Assembly: GCA_934169925.1 (NCBI GenBank)
Contig: CAKPOO010000004.1
Location: 73,316 to 137,315, forward strand
Source: an uncultured Clostridia bacterium
GTDB lineage: Bacteria > Bacillota > Clostridia > TANB77 > CAG-465
Direction of reading: 5' to 3'
DNA: 64,000 nt
The notes beneath the pieces were generated by a model. The model did no database searches. It saw nothing but the letters and a program-made list of their open reading frames with translations, and was not told where the DNA came from. Position numbers and translations under genes: made by a program. Positions 18,644 to 26,881 of the stretch are shown here, in pieces. The stretch's first letter is position 1. Each line of letters starts with the position of its first letter.

Positions 18644-18694
18644 ATAAAAATCCCCCTTCGAGCATCAGCAAGGATGTACTCTTTTATTTTTTAA

Positions 18695-18979
18695 TTAATC
18701 TTCTTTTTTTATAACCATGTGTTTTAAAACAACATCTTCTATTCTTAAAACTCTTTCAAACTCAGCAATAAATTCTGGCTTAGCTACAAATGTTAAAAGT
18801 GTGTATACACCTTCTGTTTGTTTTTTAATAGGATAAGCTAATGTTTTTTTACCCCATTCTTCAACATTTGTAAGTTCGCCATTTGAAGATATTAATGCTT
18901 TCATTTTTTCTCCAAATGCTACAGTTTCCTCTTCTGCTGCAGTTGCTGAAAGTATTATAACTGCTTCATAATTGTTCAT
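18695..18979 (-). CDS. rpsF: 30S ribosomal protein S6
   Basis: S6, 94 aa, with NNYEAVIILSATAAEEE, WGKKTLAYPIKKQTEGVY and EFERVLRIEDVVLKHMVIK. Binds S18 in the central domain of the 30S subunit. AAAGGAGGTG upstream. Confidence 0.97.
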   Translation of the reverse strand: MNNYEAVIILSATAAEEETVAFGEKMKALISSNGELTNVEEWGKKTLAYPIKKQTEGVYTLLTFVAKPEFIAEFERVLRIEDVVLKHMVIKKED

Positions 18980-19043
18980 GACTTACACCTCCTTTTGGTC
19001 GTCTGACTCTATAATCATATAGAGTAAGGAAATTAACTTTTGA
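18980..19043 (-). promoter_or_regulatory. rpsF leader with perfect hairpin
   Basis: The leader holds ACTCTATA-TGAT-TATAGAGT (19006-19025), an 8-bp stem with a 4-base loop, then GACGACC before the ribosome site. S6-S18 leaders in many bacteria bind the protein pair through a bulged hairpin; the known conserved bases are not clearly present, so this is only a candidate. Confidence 0.45.
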
Positions 19044-19044
19044 T

Positions 19045-19073
19045 ATTATAACATACTTTTTATTATTTATCAA
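19045..19073 (-). promoter_or_regulatory. Promoter of rpsF-ssb-rpsR
   Basis: Minus strand TTGATA (19068-19073), 17-bp spacer, TATAAT (19045-19050) with an extended TG motif just upstream. Confidence 0.85.
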
Positions 19074-19120
19074 CTACATATTTTCTTTTTTTTAACTAAA
19101 AATATATAATATATGTATTA

Positions 19121-19149
19121 TTGACTTTGTAACTCTTTAATTATATAAT
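19121..19149 (+). promoter_or_regulatory. mecA promoter
   Basis: TTGACT (19121-19126), 17-bp spacer, TATAAT (19144-19149). Confidence 0.82.
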
Positions 19150-19186
19150 ACATATAATTATAATAACACATTTAGGAGGGTACCTA

Positions 19187-19792
19187 ATGAAAGTTGAAAA
19201 AATTAATGATAACAAAATAAAAATTACATTATCTTTGGAAGAACTAGAAAAAAGAAAAATATCATTAACAGATTTAGAACATGATTCTTCCCTAGCTAAA
19301 AATTTATTTTTAAGTTTAATTGAAGAATCAGACTTAGAAGATGAATTTAAACTAGAAAATTCTCAATTATTTATAGAAGCATTTTCTGATAACAATAATA
19401 CTTTTGTAATCACAATTACAAAAATAGATGCAATACCAGAATTATTAAAATATAATAACGAAAATATGCCTATAAAAAATAAAGTTAGCACATATAAAGT
19501 CGAAAGTAACATTTTTGAATTTGAAAACTTAGATAAAATTCTTAGTATGTGTGCAGCTTCAAAAAATGAAAATTTATTTTTTGGAAGAAATAGTTTATAT
19601 AAATTAAATGATAGATATTTTATCATTTTTAAAAAATCAAGTGTAAAAAATAAAAAATTTATAAAAACATTCATTTTCTTATCTGAATATTGCACATCAT
19701 ATTATAACGATGAAATATTTGAAGCTTCTCTTATTGAAAAATCAACTAATATCATAAAGAGTACAGCTCTTCAAAAATTATCTAATTTCTAA
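19187..19792 (+). CDS. mecA: MecA family ClpC adaptor protein
   Basis: 201-aa adaptor that delivers substrates to the ClpC-ClpP protease. The N-terminus MKVEKINDNKIKITLSLEELEKRKISLTDLE is the substrate-binding domain signature, followed by an acidic linker and a C-terminal alpha/beta domain (FENLDKILSMCAASKN, NSLYKLNDRYFIIFK) that binds ClpC. Slightly shorter than B. subtilis MecA (218 aa). Preceded by AGGAGGGT. Confidence 0.9.
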   Translation: MKVEKINDNKIKITLSLEELEKRKISLTDLEHDSSLAKNLFLSLIEESDLEDEFKLENSQLFIEAFSDNNNTFVITITKIDAIPELLKYNNENMPIKNKVSTYKVESNIFEFENLDKILSMCAASKNENLFFGRNSLYKLNDRYFIIFKKSSVKNKKFIKTFIFLSEYCTSYYNDEIFEASLIEKSTNIIKSTALQKLSNF

Positions 19793-19816
19793 AAGCAACT
19801 CTAGTTGCTTTTTTTA
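19791..19816. terminator. Terminator after mecA
   Basis: AAAAGCAAC-TCTA-GTTGCTTTTTTT hairpin; it can also act on the convergent pilus operon. Confidence 0.85.
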
Positions 19817-20242
19817 TACCTTAGAATAACTAAATTTTTCAATTTTCATATCAATATATTTGTAATTTTTAGAAAAAGTATTATTAAAAAAATTCAAACT
19901 ATTTACTTTACATTTATACATTATTTCAAAATTAATTTTTTTACCATAATCTTGTTTTATACTAGGCACGTTTATAACTATATTATTAATATCAAACCCA
20001 CTATCACTTAATTCATTTAATAATTTTTCCCTTTCAGAATTATTTAAATAACCATATTTTTCTGTAATAAACAAATATTTTGATGAAATTGTATTTAATT
20101 TTTCATACCATATCAAAGGTTCAATTACACTATACATTTGTATAAATATAGCTATTATAAATAACATACTACTAACTACGATTAGTGGATATACTGCAAC
20201 ATTGCCTCTTTTTTTATTATTTAATTTTAACTTTAAATTCAT
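19814..20242 (-). CDS. TadE-like minor pilin (142 aa)
   Basis: Last gene of a Tad/Flp-like operon. A basic start with KKRGNVAVYPLIVVSSMLF is followed by one membrane helix at about 15-37 and a 100-residue extracellular part. TadE-family proteins start with RGxxAVE and a helix; here Tyr stands in place of the conserved Glu. Family call is by topology and context rather than by full-length similarity. Confidence 0.55.
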   Translation of the reverse strand: MNLKLKLNNKKRGNVAVYPLIVVSSMLFIIAIFIQMYSVIEPLIWYEKLNTISSKYLFITEKYGYLNNSEREKLLNELSDSGFDINNIVINVPSIKQDYGKKINFEIMYKCKVNSLNFFNNTFSKNYKYIDMKIEKFSYSKV

Positions 20243-20243
20243 A

Positions 20244-20663
20244 TTATTTCACATCCAACATTTTTAATTTTACTTCATAATTAAACCCTACTTTACATTT
20301 ATTATTAAGACTAAAAATCATAGGAACTATTTCTACTTCTATTTTTCCATATACAACATTTTTTAATTTATCATATTTTATACTAACAAGTTTTGCATTT
20401 TTATAATTTTCAATTAATATTTTATCAACCTTTTCCTTCATTAAATTCTCATCTATAACATAATCAAAATTTGAAAGAGAATTTTCATTACAAGAAATAA
20501 TTGCATTTTGAACTATATAAAATATATCCTCTTTTAATGGATAAACATAAGAATTTATTTGTAACTTTAAAATAACAATACCAGTAAAAATTATAAGTAT
20601 AAAAACAATAAATATACTTAAGAAAAATATTTCAAAATATCCATTTCTTAATTTTCTAGCCAT
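20244..20663 (-). CDS. TadE/pseudopilin-like protein (139 aa)
   Basis: Short basic start (MARKLRNGYFEIFFLS) and a membrane helix at about 10-33 that carries a Glu early in the helix (GYFEI), then an extracellular alpha/beta-looking domain. It overlaps the preceding gene by 16 bases and ends 1 base before the next, so it is translationally linked. Likely a minor pilin or pilus-assembly partner. Confidence 0.5.
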   Translation of the reverse strand: MARKLRNGYFEIFFLSIFIVFILIIFTGIVILKLQINSYVYPLKEDIFYIVQNAIISCNENSLSNFDYVIDENLMKEKVDKILIENYKNAKLVSIKYDKLKNVVYGKIEVEIVPMIFSLNNKCKVGFNYEVKLKMLDVK

Positions 20664-22240
20664 TTGTTAATTAAAACCTTTTCTATTTTATCTTCACTAC
20701 TAAAGTTAGAATAAAAAGTAAAATTATTATTATATAAATAATCAGATAATTTATCTATTTTAAACTCAAGCTTATCATTTTCATATATAAATTTCACAAT
20801 ATTAGGTTCTTTAATTCTATTTCCAACACTTGAAAAATCTATATTAAAAAATTCAATATTTTTATCCCTTAAAGTATTCCAATCTTCTATGGTATTATTA
20901 AATTTTTCATTTACATTAATTTTAAAAACAAAATACTTTTCATTTTCAAAATATAATTCATACTCATTTTTAGCCAATTTATTATCATTTATATACACCT
21001 CAAGTTTAGAAAAATCATTTATACTCTTTTTGTTAATTCTAAATAACAAATTTCTTTTTCCTTCGATTATACCTAATGAATTATTTACTGTATTATTTGT
21101 CACAAATAAATTTTTAACATATTTTTCTCCATTGTAAACATCTAACACTCTACATTCTGAATTTTCAATCATTTTTGGAACTTCTTTTTTGGGAGTTATA
21201 TGTACTTTTATATCTTTTTGAATTTCAGATTTTAATAATCCATCTACTATAAACTCTGTATATAAATAACTTACAACTTTAACATCAATTATATCCCCGT
21301 CTACATATTCATTTCTATCTATTTTAAAAGTCTTATTTTTTGTAACTTCATCTGTTTTACTTGAAGAAATTTCATCTATTAATACACCATCTATATATAA
21401 CTTAGAATTAATTTCTTTAATATATTCTTTTTTAGCATAATCATTTAAATTAATAGCCTTAGCACCAAACGAAACATTTATTATTTTATAATCTTCATCT
21501 TCAAGAATATCTAAATTATCATCAATATTTAGCGTAGAAATAGTGCTAGCACTAGCTGCCATTGGTTTTGTAGACATAGTAGCTACACCATAATACCCAC
21601 TTGGCGTTATTCTTCTTACTGTTACTATCCCATTTGTTTTCCAAGTTGAAGCCGTATTTAGCATCACTTTATCAAGACCTATTGAGCTTGCTGAGATATT
21701 ATATTCTTTTAAATTATATGGATCTATTGTATTGTTTGCATAATCAATAGTATCAAATAGCAATTTTGTTGTTTTCATATAATCTTTTTGTTCTTGGTAT
21801 TTAAATTTTGATATATCATCCCAAGATTCTAAAGCTCCTTGAACTCCTGTAAAATTCCAATTATCGGGTGTTGTTTCTGGAATTTTATCAACAGGAAAAT
21901 AAACATTATATACAAGACCTCCAGAAAAATTAAATCCTAAAATGTTATATTCACCTGTAACTCCATTATTTGAATCTTTTCCATTATTAACACTTTTAAA
22001 CCTTTGATCAGAAGTATATGCATATACATCTAAAGGATTTCCATAAACAAAAACATTATATTTATAATAAAACTCTTCATTTATGCTTTTGCCTATAGCA
22101 TTATATTCTGGTATACCTATTGTATCTAGACAAAATCTAAAATCATCACTTAGAGCAAAAAGATTTGATTTAAAACTCATTATAACAATTACAAAAAACA
22201 ACAAAGATAAAACTTTAAACCTCTTATTTTTCATAATCAC
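20648..22240 (-). CDS. Large secreted protein of the Tad-like operon
   Basis: 530 aa with a signal peptide (about residues 1-30, ending at LFALSDD) and no later membrane helix. The N-terminal half contains GVTGEYNILGFNFSGG, GYYGVATMSTKPMAAS; the C-terminal half is beta-rich with repeated segments about IDGVLIDEISSSKTDE. I do not recognise a firm family. Its place between CpaB-like and TadE-like genes suggests a pilus-tip, adhesin or surface component; this is inference from context. Confidence 0.6.
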   Translation of the reverse strand: MIMKNKRFKVLSLLFFVIVIMSFKSNLFALSDDFRFCLDTIGIPEYNAIGKSINEEFYYKYNVFVYGNPLDVYAYTSDQRFKSVNNGKDSNNGVTGEYNILGFNFSGGLVYNVYFPVDKIPETTPDNWNFTGVQGALESWDDISKFKYQEQKDYMKTTKLLFDTIDYANNTIDPYNLKEYNISASSIGLDKVMLNTASTWKTNGIVTVRRITPSGYYGVATMSTKPMAASASTISTLNIDDNLDILEDEDYKIINVSFGAKAINLNDYAKKEYIKEINSKLYIDGVLIDEISSSKTDEVTKNKTFKIDRNEYVDGDIIDVKVVSYLYTEFIVDGLLKSEIQKDIKVHITPKKEVPKMIENSECRVLDVYNGEKYVKNLFVTNNTVNNSLGIIEGKRNLLFRINKKSINDFSKLEVYINDNKLAKNEYELYFENEKYFVFKINVNEKFNNTIEDWNTLRDKNIEFFNIDFSSVGNRIKEPNIVKFIYENDKLEFKIDKLSDYLYNNNFTFYSNFSSEDKIEKVLINKWLEN

Positions 22241-22241
22241 C

Positions 22242-22862
22242 TCAATTTACAACTATTTTTAACATATCATCTTGAACTTGAATAGTTATTTTTACACTTT
22301 TTATCTGTATATCTTGCTTTTCATTTGTATTATCTTTCTTTATATTTTTAGCTTTTGTATATTCTTCCTTTATCAAATTTTCTAAAAAAAGTTTATCTGT
22401 TTTTTCTATATAACCAGTATTATCTTTATTTTTTAAATCTATTATTTCATATATAAAATTCATAATTTCATTAAAATATTCATCTTGTATAATAATATTT
22501 TCTTTAGTTATTTCATAGTTTTTAAATAATTTATTCATATAAATATCAATGTGATAATCACTGCCTACTTTTTCATTAAAATCAATTTTTACATCATAAA
22601 AATTATTTTTTAGTTCTTTTTCATTTTTACCTATGTAAAACGATTGATTTTCTTCATCAAAAAAAACATACCTATCTTTAAAATTTAATAATTTTTTTAT
22701 TTCATAAACATTTACACTATTTTTTAAATCATCATTTTTCAAATTATTTTTATTATCATTTTTTATATTTCTAAAATATAAAAATATTGAAGATATCAAT
22801 ATAGTTAAAACAATAATTATAAACACAAAAATAAAACAGCTACTCCTTTTTATTTTTTTCAT
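22242..22862 (-). CDS. Membrane-anchored protein of the Tad-like operon
   Basis: 206 aa; one membrane helix at about 10-31, a Lys/Asn/Asp-rich linker, and an extracellular domain of unknown type. It overlaps the upstream gene by 23 bases. No motif recognised; likely an assembly or accessory factor of the pilus system by context. Confidence 0.6.
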   Translation of the reverse strand: MKKIKRSSCFIFVFIIIVLTILISSIFLYFRNIKNDNKNNLKNDDLKNSVNVYEIKKLLNFKDRYVFFDEENQSFYIGKNEKELKNNFYDVKIDFNEKVGSDYHIDIYMNKLFKNYEITKENIIIQDEYFNEIMNFIYEIIDLKNKDNTGYIEKTDKLFLENLIKEEYTKAKNIKKDNTNEKQDIQIKSVKITIQVQDDMLKIVVN

Positions 22863-23193
22863 ATACTTTTTCTATCCTATCGCATATAACCTTGTCTGTG
22901 CTATTTAAAAATCCTACATTTTCAGAATATTTTATACATTCCATAATATACTCTTTATTTAATTTATTTGTTAAAATAATAACATTATCTTTGAATTTAT
23001 ATTTTTCCTTATATTTTTTTATTTCTTCTATACTATTTGTAAGTATCAAATAAATATCGTATTTAGATTTTGATGTGGATTTTAGATATATTTTCATTTC
23101 TTTACCACTATTTTCTATATATTGTTTTAAATTATTTATAATATTTGATACATTTTCACTTTTAGTATCATAAGCTGCAAGTACATTTATCAT
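22840..23193 (-). CDS. Degenerate receiver-like / TadZ N-terminal-like protein (117 aa)
   Basis: Predicted single alpha/beta domain starting MINVLAAYDTKSENVSNIINNL, with strand-like YDIYLILTNS and NVIILTNKLNKEYIMECI. The pattern is that of a CheY-like or CpaE/TadZ N-terminal domain without phosphorylation residues or the following ATPase domain. In Tad systems TadZ positions the machine at the pole; that function is only suggested. Confidence 0.45.
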   Translation of the reverse strand: MINVLAAYDTKSENVSNIINNLKQYIENSGKEMKIYLKSTSKSKYDIYLILTNSIEEIKKYKEKYKFKDNVIILTNKLNKEYIMECIKYSENVGFLNSTDKVICDRIEKVYEKNKKE

Positions 23194-23201
23194 TATTTCA
23201 C

Positions 23202-23897
23202 CTACTTTACTATGACTACACTAAAATCGCCATATTGTTTTAAATTTTCTATAATCATTGCTGTATCCTTATCAATTTTTATTAATACTGTATCTATCAA
23301 CTTTTCATCTTGAGTTAAATTGTTATAACTTTTAGAAATATCTACACCATTTTTGTTATATATGCCTTTGATATCCACATTTTCCACAACATTTAAGGTT
23401 ATATAGCTAGTAGCACCACTTTTTGAACTAACTATACTACTTTTTTCTAACTTACTGACTACATCATATGCATATTCAGATTTTCCTGTATAAATTAAAT
23501 TTATAATACTACCTTTTTTTATTTGATATGAAGCTAAATTTTCAGAATTTTTTAAATTTATTGACATTAAAACTTCATTATTTTCAACTAAAATAAATTC
23601 ACTATCATCTAAAAAATCACTATTTTTTAATAGATTTCCTTTTTTTACATTTTCATTTAAAGTACAATTTTTTATACTACTAAACTCTGTTATATACTGA
23701 TCTTTCACATTATTATTTACAAGCGCTAACTTAGTAACCATATTTTCATTTATTTTAATTCCTTTTTCAAAATCTTCATTAAAAACATACACATATTCTA
23801 TCTTCTTGTTATAATTAAAGTAATTATACAAAGACTTAACCATAAAAAATAATCCAAAAGCTATTAATATAACAATAAAATATTTTCTATATTTCAT
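23202..23897 (-). CDS. CpaB-like pilus assembly protein with SAF domain
   Basis: 231 aa from the ATG at 23897, which overlaps the preceding stop codon as TAATG. One membrane helix at about 5-25, then EYVYVFNEDFEKGIKINENMVTKLAL and CTLNENVKKGNLLKNSDFL, the pattern of a SAF domain, followed by a C-terminal RcpC/CpaB-like domain. CpaB works outside the membrane in Flp pilus assembly. Confidence 0.75.
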   Translation of the reverse strand: MKYRKYFIVILIAFGLFFMVKSLYNYFNYNKKIEYVYVFNEDFEKGIKINENMVTKLALVNNNVKDQYITEFSSIKNCTLNENVKKGNLLKNSDFLDDSEFILVENNEVLMSINLKNSENLASYQIKKGSIINLIYTGKSEYAYDVVSKLEKSSIVSSKSGATSYITLNVVENVDIKGIYNKNGVDISKSYNNLTQDEKLIDTVLIKIDKDTAMIIENLKQYGDFSVVIVK

Positions 23898-24109
23898 TAA
23901 AATCCCATATTGATCAAAGATGAAGTAAACCAACCTGAAATAGATGCAAGTGTGTTAGTAATTAAGCCTTGAATTGCTGGGAAAAATATAGTAACTATAA
24001 CTACTGCAAGTACTGCAATTAAAAGCAAAGTTTCTGCTGTAGCAATACCCTTTTTATTTTTTAATTTTTTATTTTTTTTAATTATTTTTTCTTTTTTATC
24101 CTTTTTCAT
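23897..24109 (-). CDS. Flp-type pilin precursor
   Basis: 70 aa. A Lys-rich leader (residues 1-20) ends in Gly, followed by IATAETLLLIAVLAVVIVTIF. Glu at +5 after the Gly cleavage site and the long hydrophobic helix are the hallmarks of a prepilin cut by a TadV/type IV prepilin peptidase; the mature subunit would be about 50 aa. No prepilin peptidase is in the window. Confidence 0.8.
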   Translation of the reverse strand: MKKDKKEKIIKKNKKLKNKKGIATAETLLLIAVLAVVIVTIFFPAIQGLITNTLASISGWFTSSLINMGF

Positions 24110-24129
24110 TTTTCTCCTTTCTAAAAAAA

Positions 24130-24963
24130 TTACTTAAACATAATCTCAAAATTACTAATAATTTGGTTTAGTATTGGATACATCATAAGAAGTAATGTAT
24201 TTAGTAACACTACAAAAATAACAATTATTAATAATAATGATTTTTTTGACATTTTAAATTTAACAAATTTAAAATATGAAAGTTCCAAAGAATCTAAAAA
24301 ATTTTCTAACATTTTAATTATATTTCCATTTTTTTGATTTTGTATTAAAATAGATAAAAACATATTTAATTCATAAGAGTTGAATTTTTCTTTTAAAATT
24401 TGTGATGCACTTTCTATATTAAAATTATACAATTGATAATTTGATACAAAAGTTGCATATTCATTTTTGAATCTATTATATTTTACAGAATTAATTGATA
24501 ATTTTAACGAATCATATAAAGATAAATTTGCAGACAATGATAGAATTAAATTTTGAACAATGTTTCCAATTTCATTTATTAAATAAATAGACTCTTGTTT
24601 TACATATGCTTTTATAACAATATCTGGTAACAAGAAAAAAAGAATAAAAATAATAATTGATGCAAAAATATTATGATAATTAATTAAAATAAATAAGAAT
24701 AAAAAGCTAGATATAATATATTTTATAACTATATATCTTTTCAAACTAAATCCATACGGATAACCTAAATTAAATAAATATCTAGATTTTTGATTAAATC
24801 CCATTTTAAATATTAGATCTTCTTTTTTTAATTCTTTGGAATTACTATCAATAACATATTTACGTTTTAGTAAAACACTAAAATACATAACCATGTTATA
24901 CGATAATATTAAAGAAAATAAAATTAATATTATTTCCTCATAAATATAATCACCTCCTTGCAT
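24130..24963 (-). CDS. TadC-like membrane platform protein (type II secretion F domain)
   Basis: 277 aa with an N-terminal helix, two helices at about 78-118, and a C-terminal pair; the central IGNIVQNLILSLSANLSLYDSLKLSI and FLSILIQNQKNGNIIKMLENFLDSL segments match type II secretion F / TadB-TadC cytoplasmic domains. First gene of the operon. The start is uncertain: an AAGGAGGTGAT site lies inside the 5' end of the frame, 4-13 bases after the ATG at 24963, and the predicted promoter places the transcript start at about that ATG. Either the gene is leaderless or it uses a non-ATG start such as ATT at 24945. Confidence 0.75.
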   Translation of the reverse strand: MQGGDYIYEEIILILFSLILSYNMVMYFSVLLKRKYVIDSNSKELKKEDLIFKMGFNQKSRYLFNLGYPYGFSLKRYIVIKYIISSFLFLFILINYHNIFASIIIFILFFLLPDIVIKAYVKQESIYLINEIGNIVQNLILSLSANLSLYDSLKLSINSVKYNRFKNEYATFVSNYQLYNFNIESASQILKEKFNSYELNMFLSILIQNQKNGNIIKMLENFLDSLELSYFKFVKFKMSKKSLLLIIVIFVVLLNTLLLMMYPILNQIISNFEIMFK

Positions 24964-24967
24964 AAAA

Positions 24968-24996
24968 AATATATCATCTGCTCCTTATTACGTCAA
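24968..24996 (-). promoter_or_regulatory. Promoter of the Tad-like operon
   Basis: Minus strand TTGACG (24991-24996), 17-bp spacer, TATATT (24968-24973). The expected transcript start falls at 24961-24963. Confidence 0.65.
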
Positions 24997-25053
24997 GAAA
25001 ATTCCATCGCGTAATTCGACAAAAATAAAAAGATTTAATCTAAACTTTGTTTA

Positions 25054-25082
25054 TTGATAATTAATTATTTATTTGATATAAT
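25054..25082 (+). promoter_or_regulatory. Promoter of the receiver/HD-GYP gene
   Basis: TTGATA (25054-25059), 17-bp spacer, TATAAT (25077-25082). Confidence 0.82.
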
Positions 25083-25102
25083 CACAATTGGTGATGAGAT
25101 AA

Positions 25103-26134
25103 ATGGGAAATGAAGACTATGAAAAAATTACAAGTGCTAATATTATGATAATAGATGAAGATGTTAATATGATGGAAGTTTTATCTGCCGTTTTGAAAAA
25201 ATATGGTCATGTTGTTAAAGCGTATACAGAACCAATATCTGCAATTGAAGAATTAAAATCTCAAAAATATGATATTTTAATAGTTAATTACTTAATGTCT
25301 ACTGTAAACGGAGATAAAATAATTGAGCTTGTAAGAGAATTTGATAAAGAAATTTATATAATTCTTATGTCTATGCATAAAGATCTAGCTCTTTCTATGG
25401 ATGATATGCGTAACTTAGATATACAAGCTTACTTTGAAAAAAGTTCAAGATTTGACCAACTAGTTATGTTTGTACAAGGTGGTATTAAATATATTGAACA
25501 ACTTAAAAATATAAAAAAAATGAACTTGCAATTAGAACACTATTTAGTTGATTTTGCATCTATATTACTAAAAACTATAGAAGCAAAAGACCACTTTACA
25601 GAAGAACATTCATATAGAGTTTCTAATATGTGTGCTTTATTTGCAGACTACATAAATCTTACACCTAAAGAAAAAAATGATTTAGTAACAGCTGCTAAAT
25701 TCCATGATGTAGGAAAAATAGGAGTACCCGATTCTGTGTTAATGAAAGAAGGTAAATTAACAAATGAAGAATATGAAACCATGAAATTACATACTGTCAT
25801 TGGTGCAAGCATTTTCTCTACCTCTGATATTTTTAAAGATGTTACTCCAATTATAAAAGGACATCATGAAAGAGTTGATGGAAAAGGTTATCCTGATAAA
25901 TTAAAATCAGATCAAATTTCAAAATTAACAAAAATGCTTACTTTATGTGATTCTTTTGATGCAATTGTTTCTAAAAGAGTATATAAAGATGCAAAAAGTG
26001 TTGAAGATGCATTAAAAGAAATAGATAAAAATTCAGGTAAACAATTTGATTCATATTTAGCATATAAATTTATAGATATGGTAAATGAAAATAGAGAAGT
26101 AGTAGACAAAATAATCGAAAAGAAGAAAGAATAA
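25103..26134 (+). CDS. Degenerate receiver domain plus HD-GYP phosphodiesterase
   Basis: 343 aa. Residues about 10-125 form a CheY-like receiver with the acidic pair IIDED and the late EKS lysine, but the phospho-acceptor position reads LIVNYLM: Asn62 replaces Asp (AAT codon). Residues about 150-340 are an HD-GYP domain with every motif: HSYRVS, FHDVGKIGVPDSVL (His201-Asp202), KGHHERVDGKGYPD (His254-His255, Gly262-Tyr263-Pro264). HD-GYP enzymes hydrolyse cyclic di-nucleotides, chiefly c-di-GMP. It is divergent from the pilus-like operon, whose assembly could be under c-di-GMP control. The receiver is probably not switched by Asp phosphorylation. Confidence 0.9.
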   Translation: MGNEDYEKITSANIMIIDEDVNMMEVLSAVLKKYGHVVKAYTEPISAIEELKSQKYDILIVNYLMSTVNGDKIIELVREFDKEIYIILMSMHKDLALSMDDMRNLDIQAYFEKSSRFDQLVMFVQGGIKYIEQLKNIKKMNLQLEHYLVDFASILLKTIEAKDHFTEEHSYRVSNMCALFADYINLTPKEKNDLVTAAKFHDVGKIGVPDSVLMKEGKLTNEEYETMKLHTVIGASIFSTSDIFKDVTPIIKGHHERVDGKGYPDKLKSDQISKLTKMLTLCDSFDAIVSKRVYKDAKSVEDALKEIDKNSGKQFDSYLAYKFIDMVNENREVVDKIIEKKKE

Positions 26135-26166
26135 AGAGTTTGGTAATTTACTAAACTCTTTTTATT
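26134..26166. terminator. Terminator after the HD-GYP gene
   Basis: AAAGAGTTT / AAACTCTTT stem with inner GGTAA/TTACT pairing, T-run on one side and A-run on the other; shared by convergent genes. Confidence 0.82.
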
Positions 26167-26818
26167 CTATATATATAGCTATTGCTTTTAAAATTTTTTT
26201 ATCATCTCTTAATTCTCTAGAATTCATCATATACCCAATTACATTTACTTTACATTCCATTTCAGATAACAAATCAATATCTCCTTGAAGCATATCTTTT
26301 TCATACCATATAAAAGTATCATCAATCATGAAAAAAGAATTATTTTTTGTTATAGTTTCTGCACTCAAATCATCTCTATATCTATTTACTTTTATATATC
26401 CACATAAATTATATATTCTATCTGAATTTTCTTCTCTAGTTAAATTTTGATTTACTTTATCTAGTAAAGTATGATAAAAATTATTGTTTTTTATTTCAGT
26501 AATATCTTCAATATTAAGATATTTTTTTTGTGTTTGAGTGTTATATGAACTAGAACTTCCATAAGACATATCTACTTTTTTTCTATTGCCTTTTTCATCT
26601 TTACACCCTTCATTTAATTTTTCTTCTTCTTTTTTTTCATCGCAAAAATTCTCATTGCGAAACATATTTTCAACTCCAGGGTTTAGAGCAAAATTATTAT
26701 TAGTTGTTGTACTATTAGTAACAGTAAATTCAAAAACATTTATATCAAAATCCACAGTTGTTATTGTTGAAAAAAGTCTTTTTAAAAATTCTTTATCCAA
26801 ATACATGTAATATCTCAT
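26162..26818 (-). CDS. Hypothetical protein, possibly DUF6414-like
   Basis: 218 aa, no signal peptide or membrane helix. The start MRYYMYLDKEFLKRLFSTI resembles the opening of DUF6414 proteins (YLDxxxLxxLxSQI); a low-complexity charged stretch at about 55-90 separates this from a C-terminal part rich in beta strands (ECKVNVIGYMMNSRE), also seen in that family. Function is unknown. GAGGGG precedes the ATG by 6 bases. It is downstream of comEA on the same strand with a 63-base gap. Confidence 0.55.
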   Translation of the reverse strand: MRYYMYLDKEFLKRLFSTITTVDFDINVFEFTVTNSTTTNNNFALNPGVENMFRNENFCDEKKEEEKLNEGCKDEKGNRKKVDMSYGSSSSYNTQTQKKYLNIEDITEIKNNNFYHTLLDKVNQNLTREENSDRIYNLCGYIKVNRYRDDLSAETITKNNSFFMIDDTFIWYEKDMLQGDIDLLSEMECKVNVIGYMMNSRELRDDKKILKAIAIYIE

Positions 26819-26881
26819 TTTTCCCCTCTAAAACATACACTATCTTCTATTATTATATTTTAAAAATTTATTTATATTAAA

